A DNA stretch of 43,692 bases. Origin: Acidimicrobiia bacterium (lineage in GTDB: Bacteria > Actinomycetota > Acidimicrobiia > Spongiisociales > ZC4RG35). Where the stretch lies: positions 1 through 43,692 of the forward strand of contig JACCTH010000010.1 in NCBI GenBank assembly GCA_013812505.1. The letters run 5' to 3'. This document shows positions 15,988-24,374 of the stretch, piece by piece (position 1 is the stretch's first letter; each line of letters starts with the position of its first letter). The notes under the pieces are model-generated. The model ran no database searches and was not told the origin of the DNA. It saw nothing but the letters and a program-made list of their open reading frames with translations. The position numbers were made by a program, and so were the translations under genes.

Positions 15988-16278
15988 ATGACAACCATCA
16001 AGACAACCTGCAGTTGGTGCGGAGACGTACAGCTCACCCCCTCCGATCTGTCGCTCGAACTCGCTCCCAGCCAAGACGAGGGCAACTACCGCTTCGTCTG
16101 CCCCACCTGCGCCACAGTCCAGCGTCGACCCGCTAATGCCCGGGTCGTGAGCGTCCTCCTCGCCACCGGAGTCAGCTACGAAGTGATCAATCCCGACCCG
16201 ATCACCGAGGACGAAATCGCCGCTTTTGCCTCAGCTTTGGCCGCCGAGCCTGATCCCTTCCGATTGCTCGCCGGCTAG
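15988..16278 (+). CDS. Hypothetical zinc-ribbon protein
   Basis: 96 residues from the ATG at 15988. Two CxxC pairs (C8/C11 and C38/C41) form a probable zinc ribbon; the rest is acidic and lacks hydrophobic segments, so it is cytoplasmic. GGCGGAGAAA at 15971-15980 serves as a weak Shine-Dalgarno 7 nt upstream, favouring this start over an upstream one at 15910 whose extra residues are basic and unstructured. I recognise no named family. It sits between pafC and the Tat genes. Possible roles include nucleic-acid or protein binding. Confidence 0.7.
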   Translation: MTTIKTTCSWCGDVQLTPSDLSLELAPSQDEGNYRFVCPTCATVQRRPANARVVSVLLATGVSYEVINPDPITEDEIAAFASALAAEPDPFRLLAG

Positions 16279-16285
16279 CGAAACA

Positions 16286-16348
16286 ACACCCCGCCGGACG
16301 TAGAACCAGGCCGGCTGCCGGGGGCAGCCGCTTCGTCCGCCGGGGTGT
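16286..16348. terminator. Large two-part hairpin upstream of the tat genes
   Basis: An outer stem pairs ACACCCCGCCGGACG (16286-16300) with CGTCCGCCGGGGTGT (16334-16348), one mismatch in 15. Inside it, GGCTGCC (16313-16319) pairs with GGCAGCC (16323-16329). There is no clear T-run, so this may be a Rho-independent-like or bidirectional barrier for the zinc-ribbon transcript, or a structured RNA. It ends 15 nt before the tat -10. Confidence 0.5.
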
Positions 16349-16363
16349 ATTCGCGCCCTGACC

Positions 16364-16369
16364 TAGCAT
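16364..16369 (+). promoter_or_regulatory. Leaderless -10 of the tat operon
   Basis: TAGCAT is 6 nt before the GTG at 16376, with no Shine-Dalgarno. An ATG inside this motif (16368) is closed by TGA three codons later, so the GTG is the start. Confidence 0.45.
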
Positions 16370-16375
16370 GACTGG

Positions 16376-16786
16376 GTGATTCAAGGCGGCGAATGGATCG
16401 TGATCGTGATCGTGGCGCTAATTGTTTTCGGCCCCGAGCGGCTGCCGGAGATGGCGCGCAAGGCGAGCGGTTACGTCCGGGAAATGCGCGAAGCCGCCCG
16501 CGAGATGCGGGAAGGTCTCGAAGCCGAGATCGCTGAGGTATCCAAGGCGAAATCCGAGCTCGCCGACCCTGTTGCTGAGGTCAAGAAAGCCGTGCGCGAG
16601 ACCGCCCAGCTTGCCAAAGACGTTAACCCGCGCAAGCTGGCCTGGAATGGACCGAAGCCGCTTTCGGGACCCACCCCAGCCGAGGCAATGGCCGACCTCG
16701 AGCGGATCGAGGCGACTGGCGAGGCGCTTTCGGATGAGCCGGAGGAGCTGCCGCCACAACGGACCGAGCCAGGCATCGGAGCGTGA
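16376..16786 (+). CDS. tatA: Twin-arginine translocase subunit TatA/TatB
   Basis: 136 residues: one N-terminal membrane helix (about 6-20), the hinge FGPERLPEMARK, then a long amphipathic helix (about 25-75) rich in Glu/Arg, and a charged, Pro-rich tail. The FGPERLP hinge is more TatB-like than TatA-like, and the tail is longer than in minimal TatA. Only one such subunit is in this locus, so it may serve both roles or a second copy may lie elsewhere. It is coupled to tatC by a GTGA overlap. The order pafC-tatA-tatC-helY agrees with mycobacteria. Confidence 0.85.
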   Translation: MIQGGEWIVIVIVALIVFGPERLPEMARKASGYVREMREAAREMREGLEAEIAEVSKAKSELADPVAEVKKAVRETAQLAKDVNPRKLAWNGPKPLSGPTPAEAMADLERIEATGEALSDEPEELPPQRTEPGIGA

Positions 16787-17496
16787 CTGGGGACTCCCCC
16801 CAATCCATCCTTTCGCATCTAGTCGAGCTGCGGAGCCGGTTGATCAAGGTGGCGGCCGCGATCGTCATCGGTTCGATTATCGCCCTGATATTCGATGACT
16901 TTCTGATCGAGATCCTGAACCGGCCTTACTTCGAGGCGCGCCCTGACGGATCGCTGCAGGCTTTGGAACCCGGCGAAGAGTTCGGGGTCCTGATGAGAGT
17001 CGGCCTCTTCGGCGGAATCATGCTTGCCAGCCCGATCATCCTCTATCACCTCTGGGCTTTCGTGGCCCCGGCCCTGACCAAGAGAGAAAAGAAGTGGGTG
17101 ATCCCGATTGTTTCCTCCTTCGTGGTCCTGTTTGCGGGAGGAGTGCTCTTCGGATACACCCTGCTGCCGAGGGCCCTCGACGCGTTGCTCGGCATTTTCG
17201 AAGGAGTATCAAACGACCTTTTGATCGGCCCTTACTACTCGTTCGTGTTGCGCCTCTTGCTCGCCTTCGGGATCACCTTCCAACTGCCGATCTTTCTCTT
17301 TGCTCTGGCCGCGGCCGGGGTGGTCAACAGCGCGCAACTCGCCCACTGGCGCCGCTGGGCGATCCTCCTGATCGTCATCGCCGCCGCCGCGGTGACCCCC
17401 ACCGGTGACCCGCTGACACTCGCGCTCTTGGCAGTTCCGCTCTACGTGCTCTACGAGCTGACCCTGCTGCTGGTCCGATTCACGTTGCGGAGATGA
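16783..17496 (+). CDS. tatC: Twin-arginine translocase subunit TatC
   Basis: 237 residues with six membrane helices. Family signatures: the N-terminal HLVELRSRLIK, which contacts signal peptides, and SPIILYHLWAFVAPALTKREKKW after the second helix. TatC recognises the twin-arginine signal of folded exported proteins. The GTG start overlaps the tatA stop and the gene ends in ATGA with helY, so the three are one unit. Confidence 0.95.
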   Translation: MTGDSPQSILSHLVELRSRLIKVAAAIVIGSIIALIFDDFLIEILNRPYFEARPDGSLQALEPGEEFGVLMRVGLFGGIMLASPIILYHLWAFVAPALTKREKKWVIPIVSSFVVLFAGGVLFGYTLLPRALDALLGIFEGVSNDLLIGPYYSFVLRLLLAFGITFQLPIFLFALAAAGVVNSAQLAHWRRWAILLIVIAAAAVTPTGDPLTLALLAVPLYVLYELTLLLVRFTLRR

Positions 17497-20057
17497 CTGT
17501 CTCCATCGACCCCACGATCGAAAACTTCTACGCCGGGTTGCCGTTTGAACCGGATGAGTTTCAACGTCAAGCGATCACGGCCGCCGCCACCGGGGCCACC
17601 GTGGTTGTCACCGCTCCGACCGGGGCCGGAAAGACTCTCATTGCCGAGGCAGCGGTCGCTATCGCGTTGGCGAAGGGACGACGCGCCTTTTACACCACGC
17701 CGATCAAGGCACTCAGCAATCAAAAGTTCTCCGACCTGGTGGACATTTATGGTCGCAATCGAGTCGGGCTGCTCACCGGCGACAACGTCATCAACGGCGG
17801 CGGCGACATCGTCGTGATGACCACCGAAGTCCTCCGCAACATGATCTATGCCGCCGCCACCATTCTCGATCGGGTCGAGGTGGTGATCCTCGATGAGGTG
17901 CACTACCTCCAGGACCGCTTTCGGGGAGCGGTCTGGGAGGAGATCATCATCCACGCTCCTCGCCACCTCCAGCTCATTTGCTTGTCGGCGACTGTGGCCA
18001 ACGCCGCCGAATTCGCCGCCTGGGTCAGGGAACGGCGTGGTGATACCGAGTTGATCGTGACCCGGCATCGACCGATCCCGCTCGAAGACCTCTACTGCTG
18101 GAAGGACCGGTTCTCCGCTGAGCTCGAGCTTCAGCCGACTTTTGTCGTTCGGGCCGGCGAGCAGCGCCCCAACCCGCGCATCGAAAGGCTGTTGAGCCTT
18201 GAGAAAGGTCGCCGGCGCCGGCTTGCTATCCCAAGCCGCGTTGAGGTCGTCGAACGCCTGGCCGAGGATGGGCTGTTACCGGCGATCTATTTCATCTTCT
18301 CCCGCGCCGGGTGCGATGCTGCTGCTCTACGCCTGCTCGACTCGGGAGTTCGGCTGACAACTGCCGAGGAGCGGGACCGGATCAGGGCGATCGCCGAAGA
18401 GGCCACCACCCACCTCGAGGACTCCGACCTCGATGTGCTCGACTACGGCCGCTGGCTCTCCTTCCTCGAAGTGGGGATCTCCCCACATCACGCCGGGATG
18501 GTTCCTGCCTTCAAAGAAGCCGTGGAAGATCTGTTCGCTGCCGGATTGCTCAAGGTGGTTTTTGCCACCGAAACCCTGGCTCTCGGGATCAACATGCCGG
18601 CGCGCACCGTCGTCCTCGAATCGCTTTCGAAGTGGAGTGGCGAGGGTCACGAGCTGATGACCCCGGGCGACTACACCCAGCTCACCGGGCGGGCCGGCCG
18701 CCGGGGAATCGACGTCGCCGGTTTCGGCGTCGTGTTGCACTCGCCGTTCATCCCTTTCGCTCAAGTCTCCTCGATCGCCGCGACCGGGAGCCACCCGCTG
18801 CGATCGTCGTTCCGACCCACCTACAACATGGCCGCCAACCTTGCCGCCGCCTACGAGCGGCCGCGCGCCTTGGAGCTCCTCTCGTCCTCGTTCGCGCAAT
18901 ACCAGCGGCAGGAGGATGTCTCGGCAGCGCAAAGGCGGATGGCGGTTATCAGCGAGCAACTGGCCGCCGACGAGAAGCTCGCCACCTGTGAGCATGGTTC
19001 GGTGGCGGAGTATCGATCACGCCTTGGACAGATGCCGGCCACCAAAGTTCCGCACGGTGAAAATCTCTTGGGAAGATTGCGGCCGGGGGAGGTGATCGAC
19101 ATACCGGGCGGGCCTCGCCAGGGTCGCTATCTAATCCTGCGCCGCATCCGTCGGGAGGGAGGCGGCTTGAAGCTGCTCGCGCTCGGAACCTCGGGCCGGA
19201 CGGTGCCACTTGGCACGAGGGAGATCGGTCCCGGGACCACTCGTCGAGCGACAATCGAGCTTCCGCAACCCGTCGACACCAAGAGCCGCAGGTTTCTGTC
19301 CGACGCTCTCCGTCTGCTGCGGAAGCTCCCTCCGCCTGACGGTCGCAACGACTCGTCGCCGCGCCCGCGAGAGCCCGACCATCCCGTCGCCCGATGCTCG
19401 GAGCGAGGGACACATCTCAAGGCTCTGGCTCGCGTCGAGCGGACACGCAAGAAGCTCGAGGCCATCGAAACCGATCTGCGCCGGTCGGGGATGGGTTTGG
19501 TGGAGGACTTCGAAGCCATCGAGCTGATGCTGAACAACCTCGGCTATCTCGACGGGTGGAAACTGACCGATTGCGGGCAGCGCCTGCGGTTTGTCTACAA
19601 CGAATTGGACCTGCTGCTTTCGGAGGCGCTCGAACGCGGCCTCTTCGCCGGCCTCACGGTCGAAGAGCTGGCGGCGCTCGCCTCATGTTTCGTTTACGAA
19701 CCGCGTACGGACGAACGCACGATTCCCATCTGGCCGACGGCGTTACTTCTGGAACGATGGGAGAAGTTGCTGGCTCTGGCCGAAGAGCTGGCGACCGCCG
19801 AGCGGAGTTACCGCCTCCCGGCCAATCGCGGTCCCGACCCCGGGTTCGTCGGTCTCGCCTATCAATGGGCGGGTGGGGCCGGTTTGGATGAGCTCACCGG
19901 GCTTCGCCTCGCCTCCGGTGACTTTGTGCGGGTGTCACGCCAGCTCGTCGACTTGTTGCGACAGATCCGCGACGTCGTCGCCGAGCTCGCTGCCGATGCC
20001 CGAGCAACACTCCAGGCAGTGGACCGAGGCGTCGTGGCGGCAATGGGGGTTGGCTAG
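17493..20057 (+). CDS. helY: HelY/Ski2-like DEAD/DEAH-box RNA helicase
   Basis: 854 residues. Motif I APTGAGKT at 41-48; motif Ia TTPIKALSNQKF; motif II DEVH at 134-137; SAT near 165; FATETLALGINMPARTVV and QLTGRAGRRGID in the second RecA domain. A long C-terminal region (about 480-854) contains a beta-barrel-like insertion and a helical DSHCT-type end. This is the Mtr4/Ski2-like architecture kept in actinobacteria as HelY downstream of tatC. An RNA unwinding or processing role is inferred from the family. Confidence 0.92.
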   Translation: MTVSIDPTIENFYAGLPFEPDEFQRQAITAAATGATVVVTAPTGAGKTLIAEAAVAIALAKGRRAFYTTPIKALSNQKFSDLVDIYGRNRVGLLTGDNVINGGGDIVVMTTEVLRNMIYAAATILDRVEVVILDEVHYLQDRFRGAVWEEIIIHAPRHLQLICLSATVANAAEFAAWVRERRGDTELIVTRHRPIPLEDLYCWKDRFSAELELQPTFVVRAGEQRPNPRIERLLSLEKGRRRRLAIPSRVEVVERLAEDGLLPAIYFIFSRAGCDAAALRLLDSGVRLTTAEERDRIRAIAEEATTHLEDSDLDVLDYGRWLSFLEVGISPHHAGMVPAFKEAVEDLFAAGLLKVVFATETLALGINMPARTVVLESLSKWSGEGHELMTPGDYTQLTGRAGRRGIDVAGFGVVLHSPFIPFAQVSSIAATGSHPLRSSFRPTYNMAANLAAAYERPRALELLSSSFAQYQRQEDVSAAQRRMAVISEQLAADEKLATCEHGSVAEYRSRLGQMPATKVPHGENLLGRLRPGEVIDIPGGPRQGRYLILRRIRREGGGLKLLALGTSGRTVPLGTREIGPGTTRRATIELPQPVDTKSRRFLSDALRLLRKLPPPDGRNDSSPRPREPDHPVARCSERGTHLKALARVERTRKKLEAIETDLRRSGMGLVEDFEAIELMLNNLGYLDGWKLTDCGQRLRFVYNELDLLLSEALERGLFAGLTVEELAALASCFVYEPRTDERTIPIWPTALLLERWEKLLALAEELATAERSYRLPANRGPDPGFVGLAYQWAGGAGLDELTGLRLASGDFVRVSRQLVDLLRQIRDVVAELAADARATLQAVDRGVVAAMGVG

Positions 20058-20064
20058 CTCCACC

Positions 20065-20970
20065 ATGTGGCTCGTCTTGATCAACCCCGCGGCAGGACGC
20101 CGCCCGGTCGAAGTTTCCAAAGTCCGGGCAGCCCTGGCGGGAGCGAGGGTCGAGGCCCAGGTGGAAACCCCCGGCTCTGGGGCGGCGATGTGGGAGCGGA
20201 TCGTCGCCCTGGCTGGCTCGGACGGACCCGTCAAAGTGGCCGTGGTTGGAGGAGACGGCACGGCCAACCTGGCGGCGAATGCCATTCTGTCGACCACGTG
20301 GAAGGTCCGCCCCTGGCTCGGGATCCTCCCCGCCGGGACAGGTTGCGACCTCTTAAGGACGTTTGCCATTCCCCAGAAACTGGAAAAGGCCGCAATCCAT
20401 CTTGCCGGCGACTCAATCTACCAAATTGACGTCGGGCTGCTTCAGGGCGACTTCGGTGTCCGCCACTTTCTCAACGTCGCCCAGATCGGATTAGGAGCGG
20501 CGGCCGCAGAATCGGCCCCGACAATCAGCCGGTCTTGGGGGAAAGCCCGTTATCCCGTTGCATTTCTCAAGCGCTTGCCCGGCTTTCCTCAGGCCCAGGT
20601 CTCCATGAGGGGAACCGGCAAATCGGACTCGGCGGCCGGGGCCCGGGGGTATGAGGGCCCGGCAATCGCCGTGATCCTCGCCAACGGCCAATTCTTCGCC
20701 GGCGGTTGGAATGTGGCGCCGCGGGCCAACCTCACCGACGGCTTGCTCGACGTCCAGGTGATCAACTGTCGCAAGCGAGAGGCCTTCCGCCTGGTCCCCA
20801 AAATCATCCGGGGCGTTCACCTCGCCGATCCCGCCGTGCAGCGCTTCTCCAAGTCGGCTTTGGAGCTGGCGACCGACCCTGACTGGCCCCTCGAAGCCGA
20901 TGGCGACCTCGTCGGGAATACTCCGGTCACCGTTTCGGTTCTGCCCGGCGCCCTCTCTTTGAAGATTTAG
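20065..20970 (+). CDS. Diacylglycerol/lipid kinase family protein
   Basis: 301 residues of the DagK_cat fold. INPAAGRR at the N-terminus and GGDGT at 62-66 form the nucleotide site; PAGTGCDLLRTF and the later PLEADGDLVG are conserved lipid-kinase features. Members phosphorylate diacylglycerol, sphingosine-like lipids or phosphatidylinositol precursors; the exact lipid is unknown. The ATG at 20065 is 7 nt after helY and begins directly with the conserved MWLVLINP strand. A longer frame from 19591 lies wholly inside helY and is rejected. Confidence 0.88.
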   Translation: MWLVLINPAAGRRPVEVSKVRAALAGARVEAQVETPGSGAAMWERIVALAGSDGPVKVAVVGGDGTANLAANAILSTTWKVRPWLGILPAGTGCDLLRTFAIPQKLEKAAIHLAGDSIYQIDVGLLQGDFGVRHFLNVAQIGLGAAAAESAPTISRSWGKARYPVAFLKRLPGFPQAQVSMRGTGKSDSAAGARGYEGPAIAVILANGQFFAGGWNVAPRANLTDGLLDVQVINCRKREAFRLVPKIIRGVHLADPAVQRFSKSALELATDPDWPLEADGDLVGNTPVTVSVLPGALSLKI

Positions 20971-20997
20971 AGGGCAAAAAGAAACCGGGGTGGGCCT

Positions 20998-21024
20998 TAT
21001 ACTCCCGCCGCTCTCTTTGGGGGG
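20998..21024 (+). promoter_or_regulatory. Candidate promoter and leader of the DUF4193 gene
   Basis: TATACT at 20998-21003 is a strong -10; no clear -35 is seen. A short leader follows with a G-run (GGGGGG, 21019-21024) about 6 nt before the GTG at 21031 that may act as a ribosome-binding site. Confidence 0.45.
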
Positions 21025-21030
21025 TTTCCC

Positions 21031-21471
21031 GTGGCACGAAAGAAAACCGCAGATCCAGTTGAAGTCGAAGAGGAACCTCCGTTCGTCGCGGACGAGGAAC
21101 CTGAGGACGAGGAGGTCGAGCCCGACGAGGAAGCCGAGCTGGACGAGGAAGTCATCGCAGAGACCGTGATCGAGGCGCTCGACGAGGAAGTCGAGGACAT
21201 CGACACCGACGAGGAGGAAGCCGAGGTTGATGAAACGCTCGACGACCTCGAAGCCGAAGAGCTCGCCTTGTTGGAGGACGAGGTTTCCGAGACGATCCTC
21301 GTCGATGAAGTCGCCGAGCTGAGGGCGATTCGCCGCGAGGAGCTCACGATGGACATCGACGCGCACGCGGTCCGGGAGGACGAGTTTGTCTGCCAGTCGT
21401 GCTTTCTCGTCAAGAGGACGAGCCAACTGGCCAACCGCCGCAAGATGATCTGTCGGGACTGTGCATCCTGA
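21031..21471 (+). CDS. DUF4193-type acidic zinc-ribbon protein
   Basis: 146 residues. Residues 8-100 are extremely acidic (mostly Glu/Asp, few hydrophobics) and probably disordered. The C-terminus carries a zinc ribbon, FVCQSCFLVKRTSQLA with C121/C124 and ICRDC with C141/C144, which matches the DUF4193 signature of mycobacterial Rv2699c-type proteins. The acidic domain is longer than in those ~100-residue homologues. Function is unknown; a transcription- or ribosome-associated role would fit the charge but is a guess. The last 11 nt overlap the next start. Confidence 0.85.
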   Translation: MARKKTADPVEVEEEPPFVADEEPEDEEVEPDEEAELDEEVIAETVIEALDEEVEDIDTDEEEAEVDETLDDLEAEELALLEDEVSETILVDEVAELRAIRREELTMDIDAHAVREDEFVCQSCFLVKRTSQLANRRKMICRDCAS

Positions 21472-22183
21472 GCAGGTCGTAGTCGTCGTCCCCACCTACA
21501 ACGAGGTGCAGAACCTCGGCCACCTGGCAGCCGCGATCCTCTTCTTCGGATATCGGTTGATTGTCGTGGACGACAACTCTCCTGATGGAACTGGCGCTTT
21601 GGCCGACGAGCTCGAGGCTTCCGCTTCGGGGCTCAGCGTGATCCACCGCCGGAGCAAGGAGGGAATCGGGCCGGCCTATGCCGATGGATTTGCGCGGGCC
21701 CTTGAGCTTGGCGCAGACGTGGTGGTGCAGATGGATTGTGATTTCAGTCACAACCCCGAGGACATACCCCGATTGGTCCACGCAGTCGAGGCCGGGGCCG
21801 ACATGGCCAGTGGATCGCGTTATGTGACCGGGGGAGGCACCCCGGATTGGCCCTGGCGAAGACGTTTCCTCTCCAAGGGGGGCAACGTCTACGCCCGGGT
21901 CTTGCTTGGAATTCCAGTGCGCGACGCCACCGGCGGCTTCCGCGCCTGGAAAGCCTCGGCCCTCGCCGCGTTGCCGTTCGCCCGCGCCAAGGCTTCTGGT
22001 TATAGCTTTCAGGTAGAGATGGCGATGCGGGCGACCGACTCGGGCCTCGCTGTGTCCGAGGTGCCGATCGTTTTTCGCGATCGGCAGGCGGGGATGTCGA
22101 AGATGGGGCCGGACATTGTCCGCGAAGCGATGGTCCTCGTGACCTTGTGGGGGATTCAGCGTCGGCTTGGCCGCCGTCCCTGA
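21461..22183 (+). CDS. GT2 polyprenol-phosphate mannose synthase-like glycosyltransferase
   Basis: 240 residues of a GT-A glycosyltransferase: VVVVPTYNEVQNL at the start, VVDDNSPDGT at 36-44, and the metal-binding DCD at 92-94 followed by FSHNPEDIP. GSRYVTGGGTPDWPWRRRFLSKGGN and the ending VPIVFRDRQAGMSKM are typical of dolichol/polyprenol-phosphate mannosyltransferases (Ppm1 D2-like). It should transfer mannose from GDP-mannose to polyprenyl phosphate for mannosylated lipids or proteins. It lacks the C-terminal membrane domain found in some fusions. Confidence 0.9.
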   Translation: MHPEQVVVVVPTYNEVQNLGHLAAAILFFGYRLIVVDDNSPDGTGALADELEASASGLSVIHRRSKEGIGPAYADGFARALELGADVVVQMDCDFSHNPEDIPRLVHAVEAGADMASGSRYVTGGGTPDWPWRRRFLSKGGNVYARVLLGIPVRDATGGFRAWKASALAALPFARAKASGYSFQVEMAMRATDSGLAVSEVPIVFRDRQAGMSKMGPDIVREAMVLVTLWGIQRRLGRRP

Positions 22184-22656
22184 TGGAAGTCGCGGCGCGG
22201 CTGGCGACAATCGAGGACTTGGGGGATCTAGAAGTCCTCTATCGGTCGCTCGAGGCCGAGATGATCGCGCTGCACCCGATGTGGCCATTGGCCGACGGTC
22301 TTGCTGAGCCAATCACCGAGTCTCTCGGCCGAAACCTCCTTGATCCGGAGGTGGTGTTGGTGTTAGGCACGATCGACGAGCTTCCGTTTGGGTTCCTCCT
22401 GGCCAGGATCGAACCGCTTCTCCCGCAAGCCGAAGGCTTGCGCTTTGGGGCGATCAGACTGGTTTTCGTCGATCATCCGGCCCGTGAAGTAGGAGTTGGA
22501 GAAGCAATGTTGGCCCTAGCCCTAACCGAAATGCGGGCGCGAGGCCTGGTGCGATTCGACGCCCATGTGCTGCCGGGTCATCGACTAGTAAAGAACTTTT
22601 TCGAGGCCGGCGGGTTCGCGGCTCGCTCGATCATCATGCATCATGTCGATCGCTAA
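22183..22656 (+). CDS. GNAT-family N-acetyltransferase
   Basis: 157 residues with a GNAT fold. The acetyl-CoA loop is REVGVGEAML around 104-113, preceded by the beta strand IRLVFVDHPA and followed by helix LALTEMRARG and the VLPGHRLVKNFFEAGGF segment typical of alpha4-beta7. The substrate cannot be predicted. The start ATG overlaps the previous stop (TGATG), and the end overlaps the Nudix gene by 14 nt. Confidence 0.8.
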   Translation: MEVAARLATIEDLGDLEVLYRSLEAEMIALHPMWPLADGLAEPITESLGRNLLDPEVVLVLGTIDELPFGFLLARIEPLLPQAEGLRFGAIRLVFVDHPAREVGVGEAMLALALTEMRARGLVRFDAHVLPGHRLVKNFFEAGGFAARSIIMHHVDR

Positions 22657-23059
22657 CCCACCTATTCCGATCTGTGGGGTTGGGGCCCTCGTCCGGTCGG
22701 AGGATCGTTTCCTCTTGATCAAACGAGCTCAGCCGCCTCAGGCCGGGATGTGGGCGGTTCCTGGGGGCAAGGTCGAGTGGGGAGAATCGCTGCGAGAGGC
22801 CGTGATCAGAGAAGTTGCCGAGGAGACGGGTCTCGCGGTCGAGGTTGGAAAACCAATCTGGGTAGGGGAGAGCATCGGGCCGGGCGAGCCCGCGGAATGG
22901 CATATCTGCCTGGTCGACTTCGATGCGCTTGCCGTCGGCGGCGAGCTGGCGCCGGGCGAGGACGCTGCCGAGGTTGGCTGGTTCACCCACTCCGAGGCCC
23001 TGGAGCTCGCACTCACCCCGACCATGCGCTCGCTGTTCGAATCCATCGATGATCGTTGA
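22643..23059 (+). CDS. Nudix hydrolase
   Basis: 138 residues with an intact Nudix box at 41-63 (GGKVEWGESLREAV, then REVAEETGL) and an upstream MWAVP strand. WAVPGGKVEWGES and the small size resemble the ADP-ribose/8-oxo-dGTP-type general Nudix enzymes (MutT/NUDT). The substrate is not predictable. The gene overlaps both neighbours, so it is in the same unit as the glycosyltransferase, GNAT and M20 genes. Confidence 0.88.
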   Translation: MSIANPPIPICGVGALVRSEDRFLLIKRAQPPQAGMWAVPGGKVEWGESLREAVIREVAEETGLAVEVGKPIWVGESIGPGEPAEWHICLVDFDALAVGGELAPGEDAAEVGWFTHSEALELALTPTMRSLFESIDDR

Positions 23060-24374
23060 GTTGCTTCAAGAGTTGATCCGTAACCGGTGCGTCAATGACG
23101 GCACGCCCGAAAGCGGACAGGAGGTGCGCTCGGTCGCCACCATCGCCGATTTGCTCGGTGAGCGCGGGGTGGTGGTGGAGCCGTTGCCGGGACGGCAGTC
23201 GGTGATCTATCGGGTGCCCGGCACGAATCCCGAGTCGCCGGCTCTGCTCTTGTTGCCGCATCTCGATGTCGTGCCGGCCAACCCCGCGGGTTGGGAGGTC
23301 GATCCTTTCGCCGCCGAGATCACCGACGGATTCGTTTGGGGCCGCGGCGCGATCGACATGCTCAACGTCACCGCGGCGATGCTCGTCGTGTTTGGTGAGT
23401 TCTGGCGCGGCGCCCGCGCCCCACTGCCGGGGGATCTGATCTTGGCCGCGGTGGCCGACGAGGAGGCGGCCGGCCGCCTCGGGGCTAGGTATCTCGTCGA
23501 AGAAAGTCTCGACCTGGTCGACGCCCCATTTGTCCTCACCGAGGTCGGCTATCCGGCGTTGCCCTCGCCTGTCGGTCTTATCTATCCCGTGGCGGTGGGG
23601 GAGAAGGGCCCGTTTTGGACGAAGGTGAAATCTTCGGGCACCCCGGGTCATGGCTCGACCCCGTTTGGCGCCGACAACGCGCTGGCGGCGCTCGTCGCCG
23701 GTGTCGGCCGATTGTTCGATGCCGAAAGTCCGGTGACGATGACCGATGTGTGGACCTCGTTGGTGCTTGCGCTGGGGTTCGGGCCGGATTTAGCCGAACG
23801 GCTTCTCGACCCTGAGCAGCTCGACGGAGCAATTGAGGATTTGGCAGTCGAAGATCCGCTCCTTGCCCGCTACTTCCATGCGATCACCCACCTGACCATC
23901 AGCCCCAACGTCCTGCGGGGAGGGATCAAAGCCAACATGATCCCCGACCAAGCGGTCGCCGAGCTTGACATTCGCGCTCTCCCGGGGACCGATCGGACGA
24001 CTGTCAACGAGGTGCTTCGGAAGCTGATGGGGGCGCCGGGCGAGAAGCTTGAGCTCGAACCCGTTGCCGATCATCTCTCCTATTTCTCAGGCCGAGACAA
24101 TCCCCTCTGGGAAGCGGTCGCCGCTTCCTTCTTCGACCACACCGGCTCAAACCGCTTGCAACCCGTGACGATTCCCGCCACCACCGATGCCAGGTTCTTT
24201 CGAAGCCGCGGGGCGGTCGCCTACGGCGTCGGCCTCTACGACGATCAGCTCACATTCGGTGAGTTCCTCGCCCTGTTTCACGGTCACAACGAACGAGTCT
24301 CGATCGATTCTCTGCACAAAACGACCGACTTGTTGCGAAGCACCCTCCACCACTTCGGGCACCTCACCGCGTGA
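23049..24374 (+). CDS. M20/M25/M40 family metallo-hydrolase
   Basis: 441 residues of the M20 family. LLLPHLDVVPA gives metal ligand His71 with Asp73; WGRGAIDM the bridging Asp; VADEEAAG the catalytic Glu pair; a dimerisation domain occupies about 190-310 (GTPGHGSTPFGADNAL). The protein resembles carboxypeptidase G2/ArgE/DapE-like enzymes; the closest subfamily is the Yscs-type dipeptidase group. It removes acyl or peptidyl groups from amino acids, but the true substrate is unknown. The ATG at 23049 overlaps the Nudix stop by 11 nt. Confidence 0.88.
   Translation: MIVELLQELIRNRCVNDGTPESGQEVRSVATIADLLGERGVVVEPLPGRQSVIYRVPGTNPESPALLLLPHLDVVPANPAGWEVDPFAAEITDGFVWGRGAIDMLNVTAAMLVVFGEFWRGARAPLPGDLILAAVADEEAAGRLGARYLVEESLDLVDAPFVLTEVGYPALPSPVGLIYPVAVGEKGPFWTKVKSSGTPGHGSTPFGADNALAALVAGVGRLFDAESPVTMTDVWTSLVLALGFGPDLAERLLDPEQLDGAIEDLAVEDPLLARYFHAITHLTISPNVLRGGIKANMIPDQAVAELDIRALPGTDRTTVNEVLRKLMGAPGEKLELEPVADHLSYFSGRDNPLWEAVAASFFDHTGSNRLQPVTIPATTDARFFRSRGAVAYGVGLYDDQLTFGEFLALFHGHNERVSIDSLHKTTDLLRSTLHHFGHLTA

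Noticed and set aside
20491-21495. Long minus-strand frame opposite the lipid kinase and DUF4193 genes
   Set aside because: Antisense artefact; its composition mirrors the acidic codons of DUF4193 and shows no family.
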